Shown here piece after piece: positions 35,160-45,007 of a DNA stretch of 64,000 nt; position 1 is the first letter of the stretch; the number at the start of each line of letters is the position of its first letter. Position numbers and translations under genes: made by a program. The notes beneath the pieces were generated by a model, which saw nothing but the letters and a program-made list of their open reading frames with translations, searched no databases and was not told the origin of the DNA. Source of the stretch: Ferrimonas balearica DSM 9799 (GTDB lineage Bacteria > Pseudomonadota > Gammaproteobacteria > Enterobacterales > Shewanellaceae); NCBI RefSeq assembly GCF_000148645.1, contig NC_014541.1, positions 3,433,139-3,497,138 of the forward strand, in the 5' to 3' direction.

Positions 35160-35177
35160 GTCAAACGGACGTTTGAC
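35160..35177. promoter_or_regulatory. PsrA-like palindromic operator upstream of acyl-CoA dehydrogenase
   Basis: GTCAAACGGACGTTTGAC is an 18-base palindrome, symmetric at every position except the central two. It lies 43 bases before the acyl-CoA dehydrogenase ATG. Its G/CAAAC-N4-GTTTG/C form matches the known binding pattern of PsrA, the fatty-acid-responsive TetR regulator of beta-oxidation genes in Pseudomonas and several marine gammaproteobacteria. Assignment to PsrA is inference. Confidence 0.6.
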
Positions 35178-35219
35178 TGCGGGCCACTTCCGGCCCGTTC
35201 ACTGCGCAAGGAGCACAGC

Positions 35220-37010
35220 ATGCCGGTCTACCACGCCCCCCTCAAAGAGATGCAGTTTGTGCTGCATCAGACCCTCAATATTGGCCAGCACTACGCTGAG
35301 CTGGGCTATCAGGACGCCACTCCGGATCTGGTCGATGCGGTGCTGGAGGAGGCGGGCAAGTTTACCGAGTCCGTGATCGCCCCACTGAACCGGGTGGGGG
35401 ATGAGCAGGGCTGTCGCTTCGACAATGGCGAGGTCACCACCCCGGAAGGGTTTAAGGCCGCCTACCAGCAGTACATCGACGCCGGTTGGCCCACGCTGGC
35501 GCAACCAACCCAGTTCGGTGGCCAGGGCCTGCCCTACTCGCTCAATCTGGTGTGCGCTGAGATGCAGTCGGCGGCCAACCACGCCTTCGCCATGTATCCC
35601 GGCCTCAGCCACGGCGCCCAGGCCACCCTGATGGCGCACGGCGACGAGGCCCTGCAGGCGCGCTTTATGCCCAAGCTGGTGTCCGGCGAGTGGACCGGCA
35701 CCATGTGCCTGACCGAGGCCCACTGCGGCTCTGACCTGGGCCTGCTGCGCACCAAAGCCACCCCTCAGGAGGACGGCAGCTACCGACTCGATGGCAGCAA
35801 GATCTTTATCTCCTCTGGTGACCATGACCTGGCCGAGAACATCGTCCATATCGTGATTGCCCGCATCGAAGGCGCCCCGGCGGGCACCAAAGGAATCTCC
35901 CTGTTTCTGGTGCCCAAGATGGCGGTGGCCGACGACGGCAGCATCACCGGCCGCAACGGCGTCAGCTGTGGCTCGATTGAGCACAAGATGGGGATCCACG
36001 GCAACGCCACCTGCGTAATCAACTTTGATGGCGCCACCGGCTACCTGCTGGGGGAGCCCAATCGCGGCCTCAATGCCATGTTCACCTTTATGAACGCCGC
36101 CCGGGTCGGGGTGGCGGCGGAAGGAGTGGCGGCCGCCGAAGCGTCCTTCCAGGGCGCTTTGGCCTATGCCCGCGAGCGCCTGCAGATGCGCTCCCTGAGC
36201 GGCATCAAAGCCCCGGACAAACCGGCAGACCCCATCATTGTTCACCCCGACGTGCGCCGAATGCTGCTGACCCAAAAAGCGATTGCCGAGGGCGGACGTG
36301 CACTGGTTTACGAGATGGCCAGCTGGGTCGACATCAGCAAAAGCAGCACGGTGTCTTCCGAGGCGCGCCAGCGCGCCGAAGCGCGCCTGAGCCTGCTGAC
36401 TCCCATCGCCAAAGCGTTCCTGACCGAGATGGGGTTTGAGGCCACCAGCCTTGGCGTGCAGGTATTGGGCGGTCACGGCTATGTGGCCGAATGGGGGATG
36501 GAGCAGCTGATGCGCGACACCAAGATCTCCTGCCTGTACGAAGGCACCACCGGCATCCAGGCCCTCGACCTGCTGGCCCGCAAGGTGCTGGGCAGCCGCG
36601 GCGCCCTGCTGGAGGGCTACTGCACCGAGCTGGCCCAATGGTGGCAGGCACAAACCCTACCAGAATCCCTGCAGCCCCTGCGCCAGCAACTGCTGGCCCA
36701 CCTCCAGCAGTGGGGAGAGCTGACCCAGGGTATCGCCGTCCGGGCCCAGCAGAACCCCGATGAGATCGGTGCCGCCTCGGTGGATTACCTGATGTTCGCC
36801 GGTTACGTGGTGCTGGCCCACCAGTGGCTCAAGATGGCAATGGCCGCCGACGCCCTCAAAGAGCGCGACCCGGACCTGTGCCAGGCCAAGCAGGAAACCG
36901 CGTACTTTGTGTTTGCCCGCCTGCTGCCCAAGGCCGCCAGCCATGCGGTTCTGGCGGCGCAGAGCAGCGACAGCCTGATGCGCCTGCCGGAGTCGGCATT
37001 CGGCCGTTAA
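35220..37010 (+). CDS. acyl-CoA dehydrogenase (long form)
   Basis: A 596-residue FAD-dependent acyl-CoA dehydrogenase catalysing the first step of fatty-acid beta-oxidation. It belongs to the long bacterial group with an extra C-terminal helical domain (about 470-590). The middle domain shows MCLTEAHCGSDLG and the FAD-binding C-terminal domain shows CLYEGTTGIQALDLLARK. The start at 35220 has AAGGAG upstream and the usual MPVYHAPLKEMQFVL beginning. A PsrA-like palindrome lies in the promoter region. The last four bases overlap the convergent LysR gene. Confidence 0.93.
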   Translation: MPVYHAPLKEMQFVLHQTLNIGQHYAELGYQDATPDLVDAVLEEAGKFTESVIAPLNRVGDEQGCRFDNGEVTTPEGFKAAYQQYIDAGWPTLAQPTQFGGQGLPYSLNLVCAEMQSAANHAFAMYPGLSHGAQATLMAHGDEALQARFMPKLVSGEWTGTMCLTEAHCGSDLGLLRTKATPQEDGSYRLDGSKIFISSGDHDLAENIVHIVIARIEGAPAGTKGISLFLVPKMAVADDGSITGRNGVSCGSIEHKMGIHGNATCVINFDGATGYLLGEPNRGLNAMFTFMNAARVGVAAEGVAAAEASFQGALAYARERLQMRSLSGIKAPDKPADPIIVHPDVRRMLLTQKAIAEGGRALVYEMASWVDISKSSTVSSEARQRAEARLSLLTPIAKAFLTEMGFEATSLGVQVLGGHGYVAEWGMEQLMRDTKISCLYEGTTGIQALDLLARKVLGSRGALLEGYCTELAQWWQAQTLPESLQPLRQQLLAHLQQWGELTQGIAVRAQQNPDEIGAASVDYLMFAGYVVLAHQWLKMAMAADALKERDPDLCQAKQETAYFVFARLLPKAASHAVLAAQSSDSLMRLPESAFGR

Positions 37011-37879
37011 GCCTCTGCCAGCAGTGCCAGCACCCGCTGCAGCTGCGGCAGATGTTCGCTGCCCGGCGGGTGCACCAGTGAGAAGCGGCGCTGAATCGGG
37101 TGAGGCAGGCTGACCTGCCCCACCCACCCCTGGCGAATCGCGGCTTCACAGGCCAACCGCGACACCAGCGACAACCCCAATCCCGCCTGCACCGCCCGCA
37201 CCACCGCTTCGAGCTGGCCCAGCTCCAGCACCACCTTAAAGCGGTTCAGTCGCGGCGCCAGGTGGTGGTCAAACTGTTCCCGGCTGCCGGAATGCACCTC
37301 CCGCAGCACCCAGTTCTGTTGCTCCAGCGCTTGCCAGGGCACGGTCTGCCCCGCCAGCGCGTGGTCCGGCGGCGTCACCACCACCATCTCATCGGCACGC
37401 CAGGGCTGGCGCACCAACCCCGCCTGGATGCTCTCACTCTCCACCAGGGCAAAGTCCAGCGCCCGCTCCGCCAGCTGCTGCTGCAACTGGTAGCTGTTGG
37501 CCAGGGTGACCACCGGCAATGGCCAATCGTCAGGCCAGTGCCGGGCCAACAGTGTCGGCAGCAGATAGTTGCCGATGGTGGCACTGGCCCCCAATCGCAA
37601 TGGGGTCGCGCTGACGCCACTGCGAAACAGGGTCATTACCCCCTGCTCCCGCGCCAGCAGCTCCTCCGCCATCGGCAGCAGCTGGCGCCCCTGAGTGTTC
37701 AGCACCAACCGTTGGGCGCGTCGCTCAAACAGCTCAACGCCGAGCTGCTGCTCCAGCGCTTTGATCGCCTGGGAAGCGGCACCGCGGGTCAGAAACAGCG
37801 CATCGGCGCTGCGCCCGAGGTTGCCGGTATGGGCCACCGAAACGAAGATCCGAAGTTGCCGCAGCGACAGGTCAGCCAT
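37007..37879 (-). CDS. LysR-family transcriptional regulator
   Basis: A 290-residue LysR-type regulator: an N-terminal winged helix (LRQLRIFVSVAHTGNLGRSA, then TRGAASQAIKALEQQLG) and a C-terminal co-inducer domain (about 90-290). It is transcribed divergently from the TDT-family transporter gene, with 91 bases between that contain an AATATC-N4-GATATT inverted repeat. By the usual LysR arrangement it probably controls that transporter. The inducer is unknown. Confidence 0.9.
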   Translation of the reverse strand: MADLSLRQLRIFVSVAHTGNLGRSADALFLTRGAASQAIKALEQQLGVELFERRAQRLVLNTQGRQLLPMAEELLAREQGVMTLFRSGVSATPLRLGASATIGNYLLPTLLARHWPDDWPLPVVTLANSYQLQQQLAERALDFALVESESIQAGLVRQPWRADEMVVVTPPDHALAGQTVPWQALEQQNWVLREVHSGSREQFDHHLAPRLNRFKVVLELGQLEAVVRAVQAGLGLSLVSRLACEAAIRQGWVGQVSLPHPIQRRFSLVHPPGSEHLPQLQRVLALLAEA

Positions 37880-37903
37880 TTAGTTTCTCTATACGCGATG
37901 TGA

Positions 37904-37919
37904 AATATCATTCGATATT
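37904..37919. promoter_or_regulatory. candidate LysR-type operator
   Basis: The perfect inverted repeat AATATC-ATTC-GATATT lies in the 91-base gap between the divergent LysR and TDT-transporter genes, 25 bases from the LysR start. Size and symmetry fit a LysR box. Binding is inferred. Confidence 0.5.
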
Positions 37920-37970
37920 ATTAAACACAAAAGGCGCGCACAATAGCGGCATCTGAATAGGAGCCGCACT

Positions 37971-38933
37971 ATGTCTGTTGCTGAAAAATTCAATCGCATC
38001 CCCACTCCGTTGGCCGGGCTCGCACTGGGCATCGCCAGCCTGGGTCTGTGTCTGGATGGCCGCCTGGGCGGCGACGGCCAGATCCAGCTGGGTGGCGCCA
38101 TCATCGCTGCAGCACTGCTGCTGTCGCTGCTGGTGAAGTTTGTCCTGAACCCGGGCCAGCTCAAGCTGGACGTGGCCCACGCCGTGGTCGGCAGTGTGAT
38201 TCCGACCTTTGCCATGGCCACCATGGTGATCTCCACCAGCCTGTACCGCTTTATGCCCTTTGGCGGCCAGCTGCTGTGGCTGGTGGCCGTGGCTCTGCAT
38301 CTGGCGCTGCTGCTGGGTTTCCTCTATCACCGCGCCAAAGAGCCGGGCTGGCACCATATGGTTCCGAGCTGGTTTGTGCCGCCGGTGGGCATCATCGTGG
38401 CCGCCGTCACCTGCCCCAGCGAGGCCGTTAAGCCGCTGGCCCAGGTGCTGCTGTACGGCGGCATGGTCGCCTACGCCATCATGCTGCCGCTGATGCTGTA
38501 CCGCCTGATCTTCCACACCAATGTGCCGGATCCGGCCAAGCCGACCATCGCCATTATGGCCGCGCCGGCCAGCCTCTCCCTGGCCGGTTACCTGAACCTG
38601 GTCAGTGAGCCCAATGCGTTGGTGGTGGCCCTGCTGCTGGGCATCGCCCTGCTGATGACCGCACTGGTCTACCTGGCGTTCTTCCACCTGATGCGCCTGC
38701 CGTTCAGCCCGGGCTACGCCGCCTTCACCTTCCCCATGGTGATCGGCGCCACCGCGCTGTACCAGTGCACCAAGCTGTTTGAGCACTGGGGCCTGAGCCA
38801 GCACATCGTGCTGCACCACCTGGCGGACGCTGAGCTGCTGGTGGCCACTGCGGTAGTGAGTTACGTGGCCCTGCGCTACCTGATGGCTTACTGGCCCAAA
38901 GCGCCCTCCGGCCCGACCGCCGTCAGCCACTGA
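37971..38933 (+). CDS. TDT (TehA/SLAC1-like) family transporter
   Basis: A 320-residue inner-membrane protein with about ten membrane helices, of the tellurite-resistance/dicarboxylate transporter family related to TehA and the plant SLAC1 anion channels. IPTPLAGLALGIASLG at the start and SWFVPPVGIIVAA in the middle fit the family. Members carry sulfite, malate or other anions or confer tellurite tolerance, and the substrate here is not determinable. It is divergent from a LysR regulator and ends in a strong bidirectional terminator. Confidence 0.85.
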   Translation: MSVAEKFNRIPTPLAGLALGIASLGLCLDGRLGGDGQIQLGGAIIAAALLLSLLVKFVLNPGQLKLDVAHAVVGSVIPTFAMATMVISTSLYRFMPFGGQLLWLVAVALHLALLLGFLYHRAKEPGWHHMVPSWFVPPVGIIVAAVTCPSEAVKPLAQVLLYGGMVAYAIMLPLMLYRLIFHTNVPDPAKPTIAIMAAPASLSLAGYLNLVSEPNALVVALLLGIALLMTALVYLAFFHLMRLPFSPGYAAFTFPMVIGATALYQCTKLFEHWGLSQHIVLHHLADAELLVATAVVSYVALRYLMAYWPKAPSGPTAVSH

Positions 38934-38948
38934 GTTCTGAGTTGAAAA

Positions 38949-38976
38949 GAAAGGCCGCCCACCGGGCGGCCTTTTT
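38949..38976. terminator. bidirectional terminator
   Basis: The stem AAGGCCGCCC/GGGCGGCCTT is flanked by A-rich sequence and TTTTT. It lies between the TDT transporter gene and the converging acetyltransferase pseudogene. Confidence 0.9.
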
Positions 38977-38978
38977 GT

Positions 38979-39547
38979 CTATTCGGTCGGGTTCAGCCCG
39001 CTGCGTATCACTCTGGCCGGGTTTCCAGCCACGACGGTGTCGGCGGGCACATCTTTGGTCACCACCGCACCGGCGGCAATCACCGCCCTGTCCCCCACGG
39101 TCACACCCGGACATAGGATGGCGCCACCGCCCACCCAGACATCATCACCGAGGGTAACCGGTCGGGCCCACTCTACCCCATCCCGCCGGGGTGTCGCCTC
39201 AAGGGGGTGACAGGGGGTGTAGATCTGCACCTTGGGCCCCAGCAGCACGTTATTGCGATGGTGACCGGCGCGCAGTCGAGTATCACGCAGTCCATATTGA
39301 TGAACACGTTATCCCCCAGCCGGATCTGGATGCCGTAATCGCACTGAAACGGCGCTTCCAGCCAGAGGTTGTCACCGCAGGACTCAAACAGCTGCTCAGC
39401 CAGCTGCTGACGCCCGGCCTGGTCGGCCATATCGTGTTCATTAAGCTGACGACAGCGTTGCCACGCCGCCATCCTCAGCGCCACCAGCGTGGGGTCCATC
39501 CCCTGATAGGGCTCACCGGCGCGCATCAAGCCGAGTGCTTCGGGCAT
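38979..39547 (-). pseudogene. maa: frameshifted maltose O-acetyltransferase-like gene
   Basis: Together two frames encode a complete hexapeptide-repeat sugar acetyltransferase of about 189 residues. The N-terminal half has the Mac domain (MPEALGLMRAGEPYQG onward) and the first left-handed beta-helix coils up to CAPVTI. The rest continues in another frame as NNVLLGPKVQIYTP, then the catalytic-region CHPLEA and VVAGNPARVIR. The switch falls at about 39255-39257: the coding strand reads ATCGCAATAAC where ATCGGCAATAAC would keep the frame. One missing G therefore explains the break. It could be a real inactivating mutation or a sequencing error. The start at 39547 has GGAGAG upstream. The family acetylates maltose or glucose with acetyl-CoA. 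Confidence 0.85.
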
Positions 39548-39560
39548 TGGTCTCTCCAAT

Positions 39561-39593
39561 AAAAAAGCCGCTTCGGAAACCGGAGCGGCTTTA
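39561..39593 (-). terminator. terminator of tyrS
   Basis: The nine-pair outer stem AAAGCCGCT/AGCGGCTTT is followed on the minus strand by a T run. It lies 20 bases after the tyrS stop codon and just upstream of the acetyltransferase start. Confidence 0.85.
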
Positions 39594-39611
39594 TTCAAAC
39601 GGTCAGGCGCC

Positions 39612-40799
39612 TTACTTCAGAGTAATGCGGGCGAACTTGCGTTTGCCTACCTGGTACACCGCGGTACCTGCGGCCGGAACCAGTTTGCTGTCTTCAATCT
39701 TGTCGCCGTCGATCTTGGCACCGCCCTGCTTGATCATGCGCATGGCATCGGAGGTGGTGTTCACCAGGCCCGCTTCCTTCAGCAGGTTGGCGATGGCGAT
39801 ACCGGCTTCAAACTCGAACTCCGGCATTTCGTCCGGGATGGCGTTCTTGGAGAAGCGGTTGATGAAGTCCTGATGAGCCGCTTCTGCCGCTGCCTCGTCG
39901 TGGAAACGGGCGATGATCTCCTTGGCCAGGGCGATCTTCACATCACGGGGGTTGGTGCCCGCTTCGATGTCGGCTTTCAGCTGGGCAATCTCTTCCAGAG
40001 GACGGAAGGAGAGCAGCTCGTAGTAGTTCCACATCAGGTCGTCGGAGATGGACATGATCTTGCCGAACATCTCGCTCGGCGCGTCAGACACACCGATGTA
40101 GTTGTTGGCGGACTTGGACATCTTCTTCACGCCATCCAGACCCACCAGCAGCGGCATGGTGATCACCACCTGCGGAGACTGGCCAGCGTCTTTCTGCAGC
40201 TCACGACCCATCAGCAGGTTGAACTTCTGGTCGGTACCGCCCAGCTCAACATCCGCTTCCAGCGCCACGGAGTCATGGCCCTGCAGCAGCGGGTACATAA
40301 ACTCGTGGATGGCGATAGACTGGCCGCCACCAAAACGCTTCTTAAAGTCGTCACGCTCCAGCATCCGCGCTACGGTTTGCTGAGACGCCAGGCGCAGCAT
40401 GCCTTCGGCACCCAGCTCACCCAGCCAGGAGGAGTTGAACTCGATGCGGGTCTTGGCCGGATCGAGGATCTTGAACACCTGCTCCTTGTAGGTCTCGGCG
40501 TTGGCCAGTACCTGCTCGCGGGTCAGCGGCGGACGGGTGGTGTTTTTACCAGACGGGTCACCGACCATGCCGGTAAAGTCACCGATCAGGAAGATCACCT
40601 CGTGGCCCAGTTCCTGGAACTGGCGCAGCTTGTTGAGGATCACGGTGTGGCCCAGGTGGATATCCGGAGCCGTCGGATCGGCACCGAGCTTCACACGCAG
40701 AGGGCGGCCCAGCTTCAGCTTGGCAACCAGCTCCTCTTCCACCAGGATCTCGTCGGTCCCGCGGCAGATCTCGGCAAGGGCCTTGTCCAAATCAGTCAT
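39612..40799 (-). CDS. tyrS: tyrosyl-tRNA synthetase
   Basis: A 395-residue class I synthetase that charges tRNA-Tyr. The class I signature HIGH appears as HLGH ([10 protein letters not shown]) and the second signature is KKMSKS. A C-terminal S4-like RNA-binding domain begins near [19 protein letters not shown]. Sequence and length suit the TyrZ-like clade common in Shewanella and Vibrio. The start at 40799 gives the usual [12 protein letters not shown] codon 11 residues upstream is possible but adds unconserved sequence. It is divergent from the M23 peptidase gene. Confidence 0.95.
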   Translation of the reverse strand: MTDLDKALAEICRGTDEILVEEELVAKLKLGRPLRVKLGADPTAPDIHLGHTVILNKLRQFQELGHEVIFLIGDFTGMVGDPSGKNTTRPPLTREQVLANAETYKEQVFKILDPAKTRIEFNSSWLGELGAEGMLRLASQQTVARMLERDDFKKRFGGGQSIAIHEFMYPLLQGHDSVALEADVELGGTDQKFNLLMGRELQKDAGQSPQVVITMPLLVGLDGVKKMSKSANNYIGVSDAPSEMFGKIMSISDDLMWNYYELLSFRPLEEIAQLKADIEAGTNPRDVKIALAKEIIARFHDEAAAEAAHQDFINRFSKNAIPDEMPEFEFEAGIAIANLLKEAGLVNTTSDAMRMIKQGGAKIDGDKIEDSKLVPAAGTAVYQVGKRKFARITLK

Positions 40800-40936
40800 A
40801 CAACATTCCGCTCGGTTTGATTCTGTTAGCAAAGCGGATAATGTTACTGGTTAGCACCCATAAATAAAAGGGTGTAGCATAGCGCCGCCCAGGCCTCTGG
40901 GATCCCTGTTTCAAAGACGGTTGAGTATTAAGGAAA

Positions 40937-42292
40937 GTGTCTCGAAAACCGAGCCGTTCAACGGTCCACCCCGAACAACGCCAAACCGCCCTGCTGGGCC
41001 GTCTGTGGCACCTGTTTCATGCCCTTCCCGGTCTGCACCGGGGACTGATTCTGACCGTCACTCTGCTGGTGACCATCGCCCTGCTGCTGCCCTCGGGCAA
41101 AAGCCTGGCAGCGCGCCATAGCGATCCCATACCACTGGCCACCCGCCAGGCCCTTGAATTCACCTTGCCACCGGTGGCCATTGAGGCCAGTCAGCCGGAA
41201 CTCGACTGGCAGCGCTTCGAAGTGCAGTCCGGTGACAGCCTGGCGCGACTGTTTGACCGCGCCGGATTGTCGCCGCAAACCCTCTATGCCATCAGCCAGC
41301 TGCCCCAGGCTGGCAAGAGCCTGACCCGCATCATGCCGGGGCAGATGATTGAGCTGGGTTTTGCTAGCGGTGAACTGGCCCAACTGCGCTACCAGATAGA
41401 CGCCCAGCGCACTCTGGTGGTCTCTGCAGAAGGCGACGGCTACCAGGAGCAACTTGATGAGAAGGCGGTGGAGAAGCGCGAGTTCTTCGCCAGCGCCGAG
41501 ATCACCTCCAACTTCTGGAATGCCGCGGTCGACGCCGGGCTGTCGCCCAACCAGATCATGCGCCTGGCCGAGATCTTCGGCTGGGACGTCGACTTCGCCC
41601 TCGACATCCGTTCCGGCGACCATTTCGCCGTGCTGTATGAACAGGACTACATTGACGGCCAGTACGCCGGAGATGGTGACATCCTGGTGGCGGAGTTCAC
41701 CAACCAGGGCGATACCTTCCGGGCGGTGCGTTACAGCGACGGCAACTACTACGACGACAAAGGCAACGCCATGCGTAAGGCGTTCCTGCGGGCGCCGGTG
41801 CAGTTCAACTACGTCAGCTCCAACTTCAACCCCCGTCGCCTGCATCCGGTCACCGGTAAGGTACGACCGCACCGGGGCACCGACTACGTTGCGCCGGTGG
41901 GCACGCCGATCATGGCCGCGGGTGACGGTACGGTGATCGCCTCCACCTACAACAACCTGAATGGGCACTATGTGTTTATTCAGCACTCCAATACCTATGT
42001 GACCAAGTACCTGCACCTGTCCAAGCGTTTGGTGCGCAAGGGCCAGCGGGTGAAGCAGGGGCAGACCATCGGCCGCCTTGGTGGCACCGGTCGGGTCACC
42101 GGCCCGCACCTGCACTACGAGTTCCTGGTCAACGGGGTGCATCGCAATCCACGCACCGTCAAGCTGCCGGAGTCGCGTCCCATCGCCAACAGTGAGCGGG
42201 ACGCCTTTACCAAACTGGCCCGTGAGCGGCTGGCCCAACTGGCGCATCGCCAGAACATTCTGCTCGCCATGAGCAACGACAGCGCACAGTGA
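40937..42292 (+). CDS. M23 murein DD-endopeptidase-like protein (MepM-like)
   Basis: A 451-residue envelope metallopeptidase. An N-terminal cytoplasmic stretch and one membrane anchor (about 36-54) are followed by an OapA/LysM-like domain (about 85-175), a second N-terminal domain and a C-terminal LytM (M23) domain. Zinc ligands are present: H312 and D316 (RPHRGTD) and H393 (HLH at 391-393). It should cut peptide cross-links in peptidoglycan. The start is a GTG at 40937 with an AAGGA sequence unusually close to it, so the exact start is uncertain. The neighbouring anmK gene, 10 bases downstream, recycles the resulting anhydro sugars. This arrangement behind tyrS is conserved in related genera. 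Confidence 0.88.
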   Translation: MSRKPSRSTVHPEQRQTALLGRLWHLFHALPGLHRGLILTVTLLVTIALLLPSGKSLAARHSDPIPLATRQALEFTLPPVAIEASQPELDWQRFEVQSGDSLARLFDRAGLSPQTLYAISQLPQAGKSLTRIMPGQMIELGFASGELAQLRYQIDAQRTLVVSAEGDGYQEQLDEKAVEKREFFASAEITSNFWNAAVDAGLSPNQIMRLAEIFGWDVDFALDIRSGDHFAVLYEQDYIDGQYAGDGDILVAEFTNQGDTFRAVRYSDGNYYDDKGNAMRKAFLRAPVQFNYVSSNFNPRRLHPVTGKVRPHRGTDYVAPVGTPIMAAGDGTVIASTYNNLNGHYVFIQHSNTYVTKYLHLSKRLVRKGQRVKQGQTIGRLGGTGRVTGPHLHYEFLVNGVHRNPRTVKLPESRPIANSERDAFTKLARERLAQLAHRQNILLAMSNDSAQ

Positions 42293-42302
42293 GGATAGCG
42301 TC

Positions 42303-43406
42303 ATGACCTACTGCATCGGCCTGATGTCCGGCACCTCCATGGACGGCATTGACGCCGCCCTGGTGCAGTTTGACGAGCACGGGCACCCCACGCTCACGGC
42401 CCATCACAGCATCGAGATCCCGCCGCCGTTGCTGGCCGAACTGCACCGGCTGTGCACTCCGAACGACAAGGAGATTGACCGCATGGGCCGGGCCGACCGC
42501 GCCATCGCCCTCGCCTTTGCCGAAGCGGTGCATAACCTGCTGGCCAAGGCGGAGGTTCGCGCCGATGAGGTGGCCGCCATCGGCAGCCACGGCCAGACCG
42601 TGCGCCATATGCCCGATGGCCCCCATGCGTTTACCCTGCAACTGGGCTGCCCCAGCACCTTGGCGGCCGCCACCGGCATCGACGTGGTGGCAGACTTCCG
42701 CCGCAAGGACATCGCTCTGGGCGGCCAGGGCGCCCCGCTGGTGCCCGCCTTCCATCAGGCCCTGTTCGCGGGAGCGCAGCCGCGCTTTATTCTCAATATC
42801 GGCGGCATCGCCAACCTGACCTGCCTACCCGGCGACAAAAGCGCGGTGATGGGCTTCGATACCGGCCCCGGCAACACCCTGATGGACGCCTGGGCCCGGG
42901 AGCGGTTTAATCAGCCCTTCGATGACGACGGGGCCATTGCCGCTTCCGGTCAGGTCAACGAGGTGCTGCTGCAGCGCCTGCTGAGCCACCCCTACTTCGC
43001 CCAGCCCGCACCCAAGAGCACCGGCCGCGAACTGTTCAACGCCAGCTGGCTGTGGGGACACCTGGAAACCGACGCCAACCTGCCCGCCGAGGATGTGATG
43101 GCCACCCTGCTGGCCCTGACGGTGCAGAGCATCGCCACCAGCGTGCGCCAACACACCCAACAGGGCGAGCTCTACCTGTGCGGTGGCGGGGCCTTTAACA
43201 GCGAACTGCGCCGCACCCTGCAACTGGCCCTGCCGGACTTCACCCTCACCACCACCGACGCCCTGGGCCTGCCGTCCAAATGGGTGGAAGCGACCGCCTT
43301 TGCCTGGCTGGCCTGGCGCCACCTCAACGGCCTGCCGGGCAATCTGCCCGCGGTCACCGGCGCCAGTCGGGAAGCGGTGCTGGGCGGTTGGTATCCGGCC
43401 GCCTGA
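42303..43406 (+). CDS. anmK: anhydro-N-acetylmuramic acid kinase
   Basis: A 367-residue kinase that opens and phosphorylates 1,6-anhydro-MurNAc to MurNAc-6-phosphate during cell-wall recycling. The N terminus [16 protein letters not shown] is diagnostic, followed by [31 protein letters not shown] and LCGGGAFN from the ASKHA fold. It starts 10 bases after the M23 peptidase gene, so the two are probably one transcription unit for murein turnover. Confidence 0.96.
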   Translation: MTYCIGLMSGTSMDGIDAALVQFDEHGHPTLTAHHSIEIPPPLLAELHRLCTPNDKEIDRMGRADRAIALAFAEAVHNLLAKAEVRADEVAAIGSHGQTVRHMPDGPHAFTLQLGCPSTLAAATGIDVVADFRRKDIALGGQGAPLVPAFHQALFAGAQPRFILNIGGIANLTCLPGDKSAVMGFDTGPGNTLMDAWARERFNQPFDDDGAIAASGQVNEVLLQRLLSHPYFAQPAPKSTGRELFNASWLWGHLETDANLPAEDVMATLLALTVQSIATSVRQHTQQGELYLCGGGAFNSELRRTLQLALPDFTLTTTDALGLPSKWVEATAFAWLAWRHLNGLPGNLPAVTGASREAVLGGWYPAA

Positions 43407-43424
43407 AGCCGCGGTCAGGGACAA

Positions 43425-43456
43425 CAAACAGGGCGCCATCCGGCGCCCTGTTTTTG
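43425..43456. terminator. bidirectional terminator
   Basis: The stem CAGGGCGCC/GGCGCCCTG is followed by TTTTT on the plus strand and preceded by AACAAA. It lies between anmK and the converging mgtE gene. Confidence 0.88.
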
Positions 43457-43470
43457 TTCCGGCTGACCCC

Positions 43471-44865
43471 CTAACCCAGCAACCACCACTGGGCCAGGAA
43501 CAGCACCAGAAAGAACGCGGTCGCGTCACTCAGCGTTGTCAGCACCGGGCTGGCCAGCATGGCCGGGTCCAGCCCCAACCGACGCAACCACAACGGCAGG
43601 GCGCCCCCCAGCAGCACCGTCACCACGCTGGAGAGGGCGTAGGCGCCGCCGATCACCCACGGCAGCTCCGGATGATCACCGCCCCGCAGCAGCGAGAGGG
43701 CCGCCAGCACCAGCCCCACCACCAACCCGGCCAGCAGGCCGATGGGCAACTCCTGGCGCATCACCCGGCCAACCGCATCTGACCCGATTCGGTCAACCGC
43801 CAGCTCGCGGATCGACACGGCCACCGCCTGATTGCCCACGGCACCGGACAGATTGGCCACCAGAGGCAAAAACGCCGCCAGCAGCACCACCTGCTCCAGC
43901 ACCGGCTCATACAGGGCGATCACCGAAACGGCGGCATAACTGAGCACCACCGAAGGCAGCAAAAACGCCAGTCGACGCAGGCCCCGGGTCAGCAACGGCA
44001 TACTGCGCATCTCCTCACCACCGAAGATGCCCCCTCGTTCCAGCGAAGACTTTTCCGCCTCTTCATAGAGCGCTTCCTGCAGATCCTGCTGGTCCACCAC
44101 CCCCACCAGCCGTCCCTCATCGTCTACCACCGGCAACACCGAGTAGCGGACGTGGTCGAATACCCCTTTCAGTTCGGCGATGGGCAGCGCCGGGGTCACC
44201 GTAGGAACGCCGCTATCGACCCAGTCCCGCAGCGGTCGTTGCGCGTCCTGCAACAACAGACGATGCAGGGGAACCGCACCAAAATGGCGTCCCTTTTGAT
44301 CAAACAGATAGAGATAGCGGGTTTCGTAGTGCTCAATCTGGGCATCATTGCGTTTCAGCGCCGCCACCAGATCCGCCACCGTGGCATCCTCAGAGAACGC
44401 CAGCCGTTCACTTTTCAGAATGGCGCCGGTGGACTCGACCGGATACTGCCGCCCCAACTGCCAGGTTTCGCTGACCTCCGCGGGCAGGTGTTGCAACACC
44501 CCATGGCGGGTCGGCTCATCCAGCAATGCCAGCACGTCGATGCGGTCATCCGACTCCATCGGTTCCAGTAACTGGGCCCCCAGCAGGCTGGGCAGGAGAT
44601 GCAGCATGGCGGCGATATGGCCATCGGGCAGGTGGTCAAGCAGGTCAGCGGCGGCCCGCACATTTTGCTCAGCCAGCAACCGCCACAGCGGCGCCAGCTG
44701 ACCCGGCGTCAGCCCCCGCAACAACGGACCGACCTGGCCTGGGGGCATGGCGCTGAGCAGGGCCAGAGCACGACGGCCATCGTCCGCAGTGATGGCCACA
44801 TCAAGGGCGCGTTGATAGGACTCAGGCGTGTCGCTGGATTGAGGAGACTCGGGCATGCTGGCCAT
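43471..44865 (-). CDS. mgtE: magnesium transporter MgtE
   Basis: A 464-residue magnesium channel. The N-terminal superhelical MgtE_N domain (about 35-135) is followed by a CBS pair (about 140-265) that senses magnesium, then five membrane helices (about 290-462) containing PLVANLSGAVGNQAV, the conserved pore region. Starts at 44865 or, three codons later, at 44856 are both possible, and the second has a better-placed GGATGG. It is a single-gene unit. Confidence 0.93.
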   Translation of the reverse strand: MASMPESPQSSDTPESYQRALDVAITADDGRRALALLSAMPPGQVGPLLRGLTPGQLAPLWRLLAEQNVRAAADLLDHLPDGHIAAMLHLLPSLLGAQLLEPMESDDRIDVLALLDEPTRHGVLQHLPAEVSETWQLGRQYPVESTGAILKSERLAFSEDATVADLVAALKRNDAQIEHYETRYLYLFDQKGRHFGAVPLHRLLLQDAQRPLRDWVDSGVPTVTPALPIAELKGVFDHVRYSVLPVVDDEGRLVGVVDQQDLQEALYEEAEKSSLERGGIFGGEEMRSMPLLTRGLRRLAFLLPSVVLSYAAVSVIALYEPVLEQVVLLAAFLPLVANLSGAVGNQAVAVSIRELAVDRIGSDAVGRVMRQELPIGLLAGLVVGLVLAALSLLRGGDHPELPWVIGGAYALSSVVTVLLGGALPLWLRRLGLDPAMLASPVLTTLSDATAFFLVLFLAQWWLLG

Positions 44866-45007
44866 CCGGAAAAGGGGTCGCAGTGGGGTATCTATTTACC
44901 CTACCGGGGCTTTTCGGCGCTCGCCAGATCATCCGTCCTTTAACTTAAGCGACCCGAGAAACGGAAGGTGGGCCCGGGGGCCCATCTGAGGTGACGCATC
45001 GGTGGCG

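Noticed and set aside
44940-45000. GC-rich hairpin (GGGCCC-type) between mgtE and chrA
   Set aside because: It has no T tract and does not lie at a consistent distance from either gene, so I do not call it a terminator.
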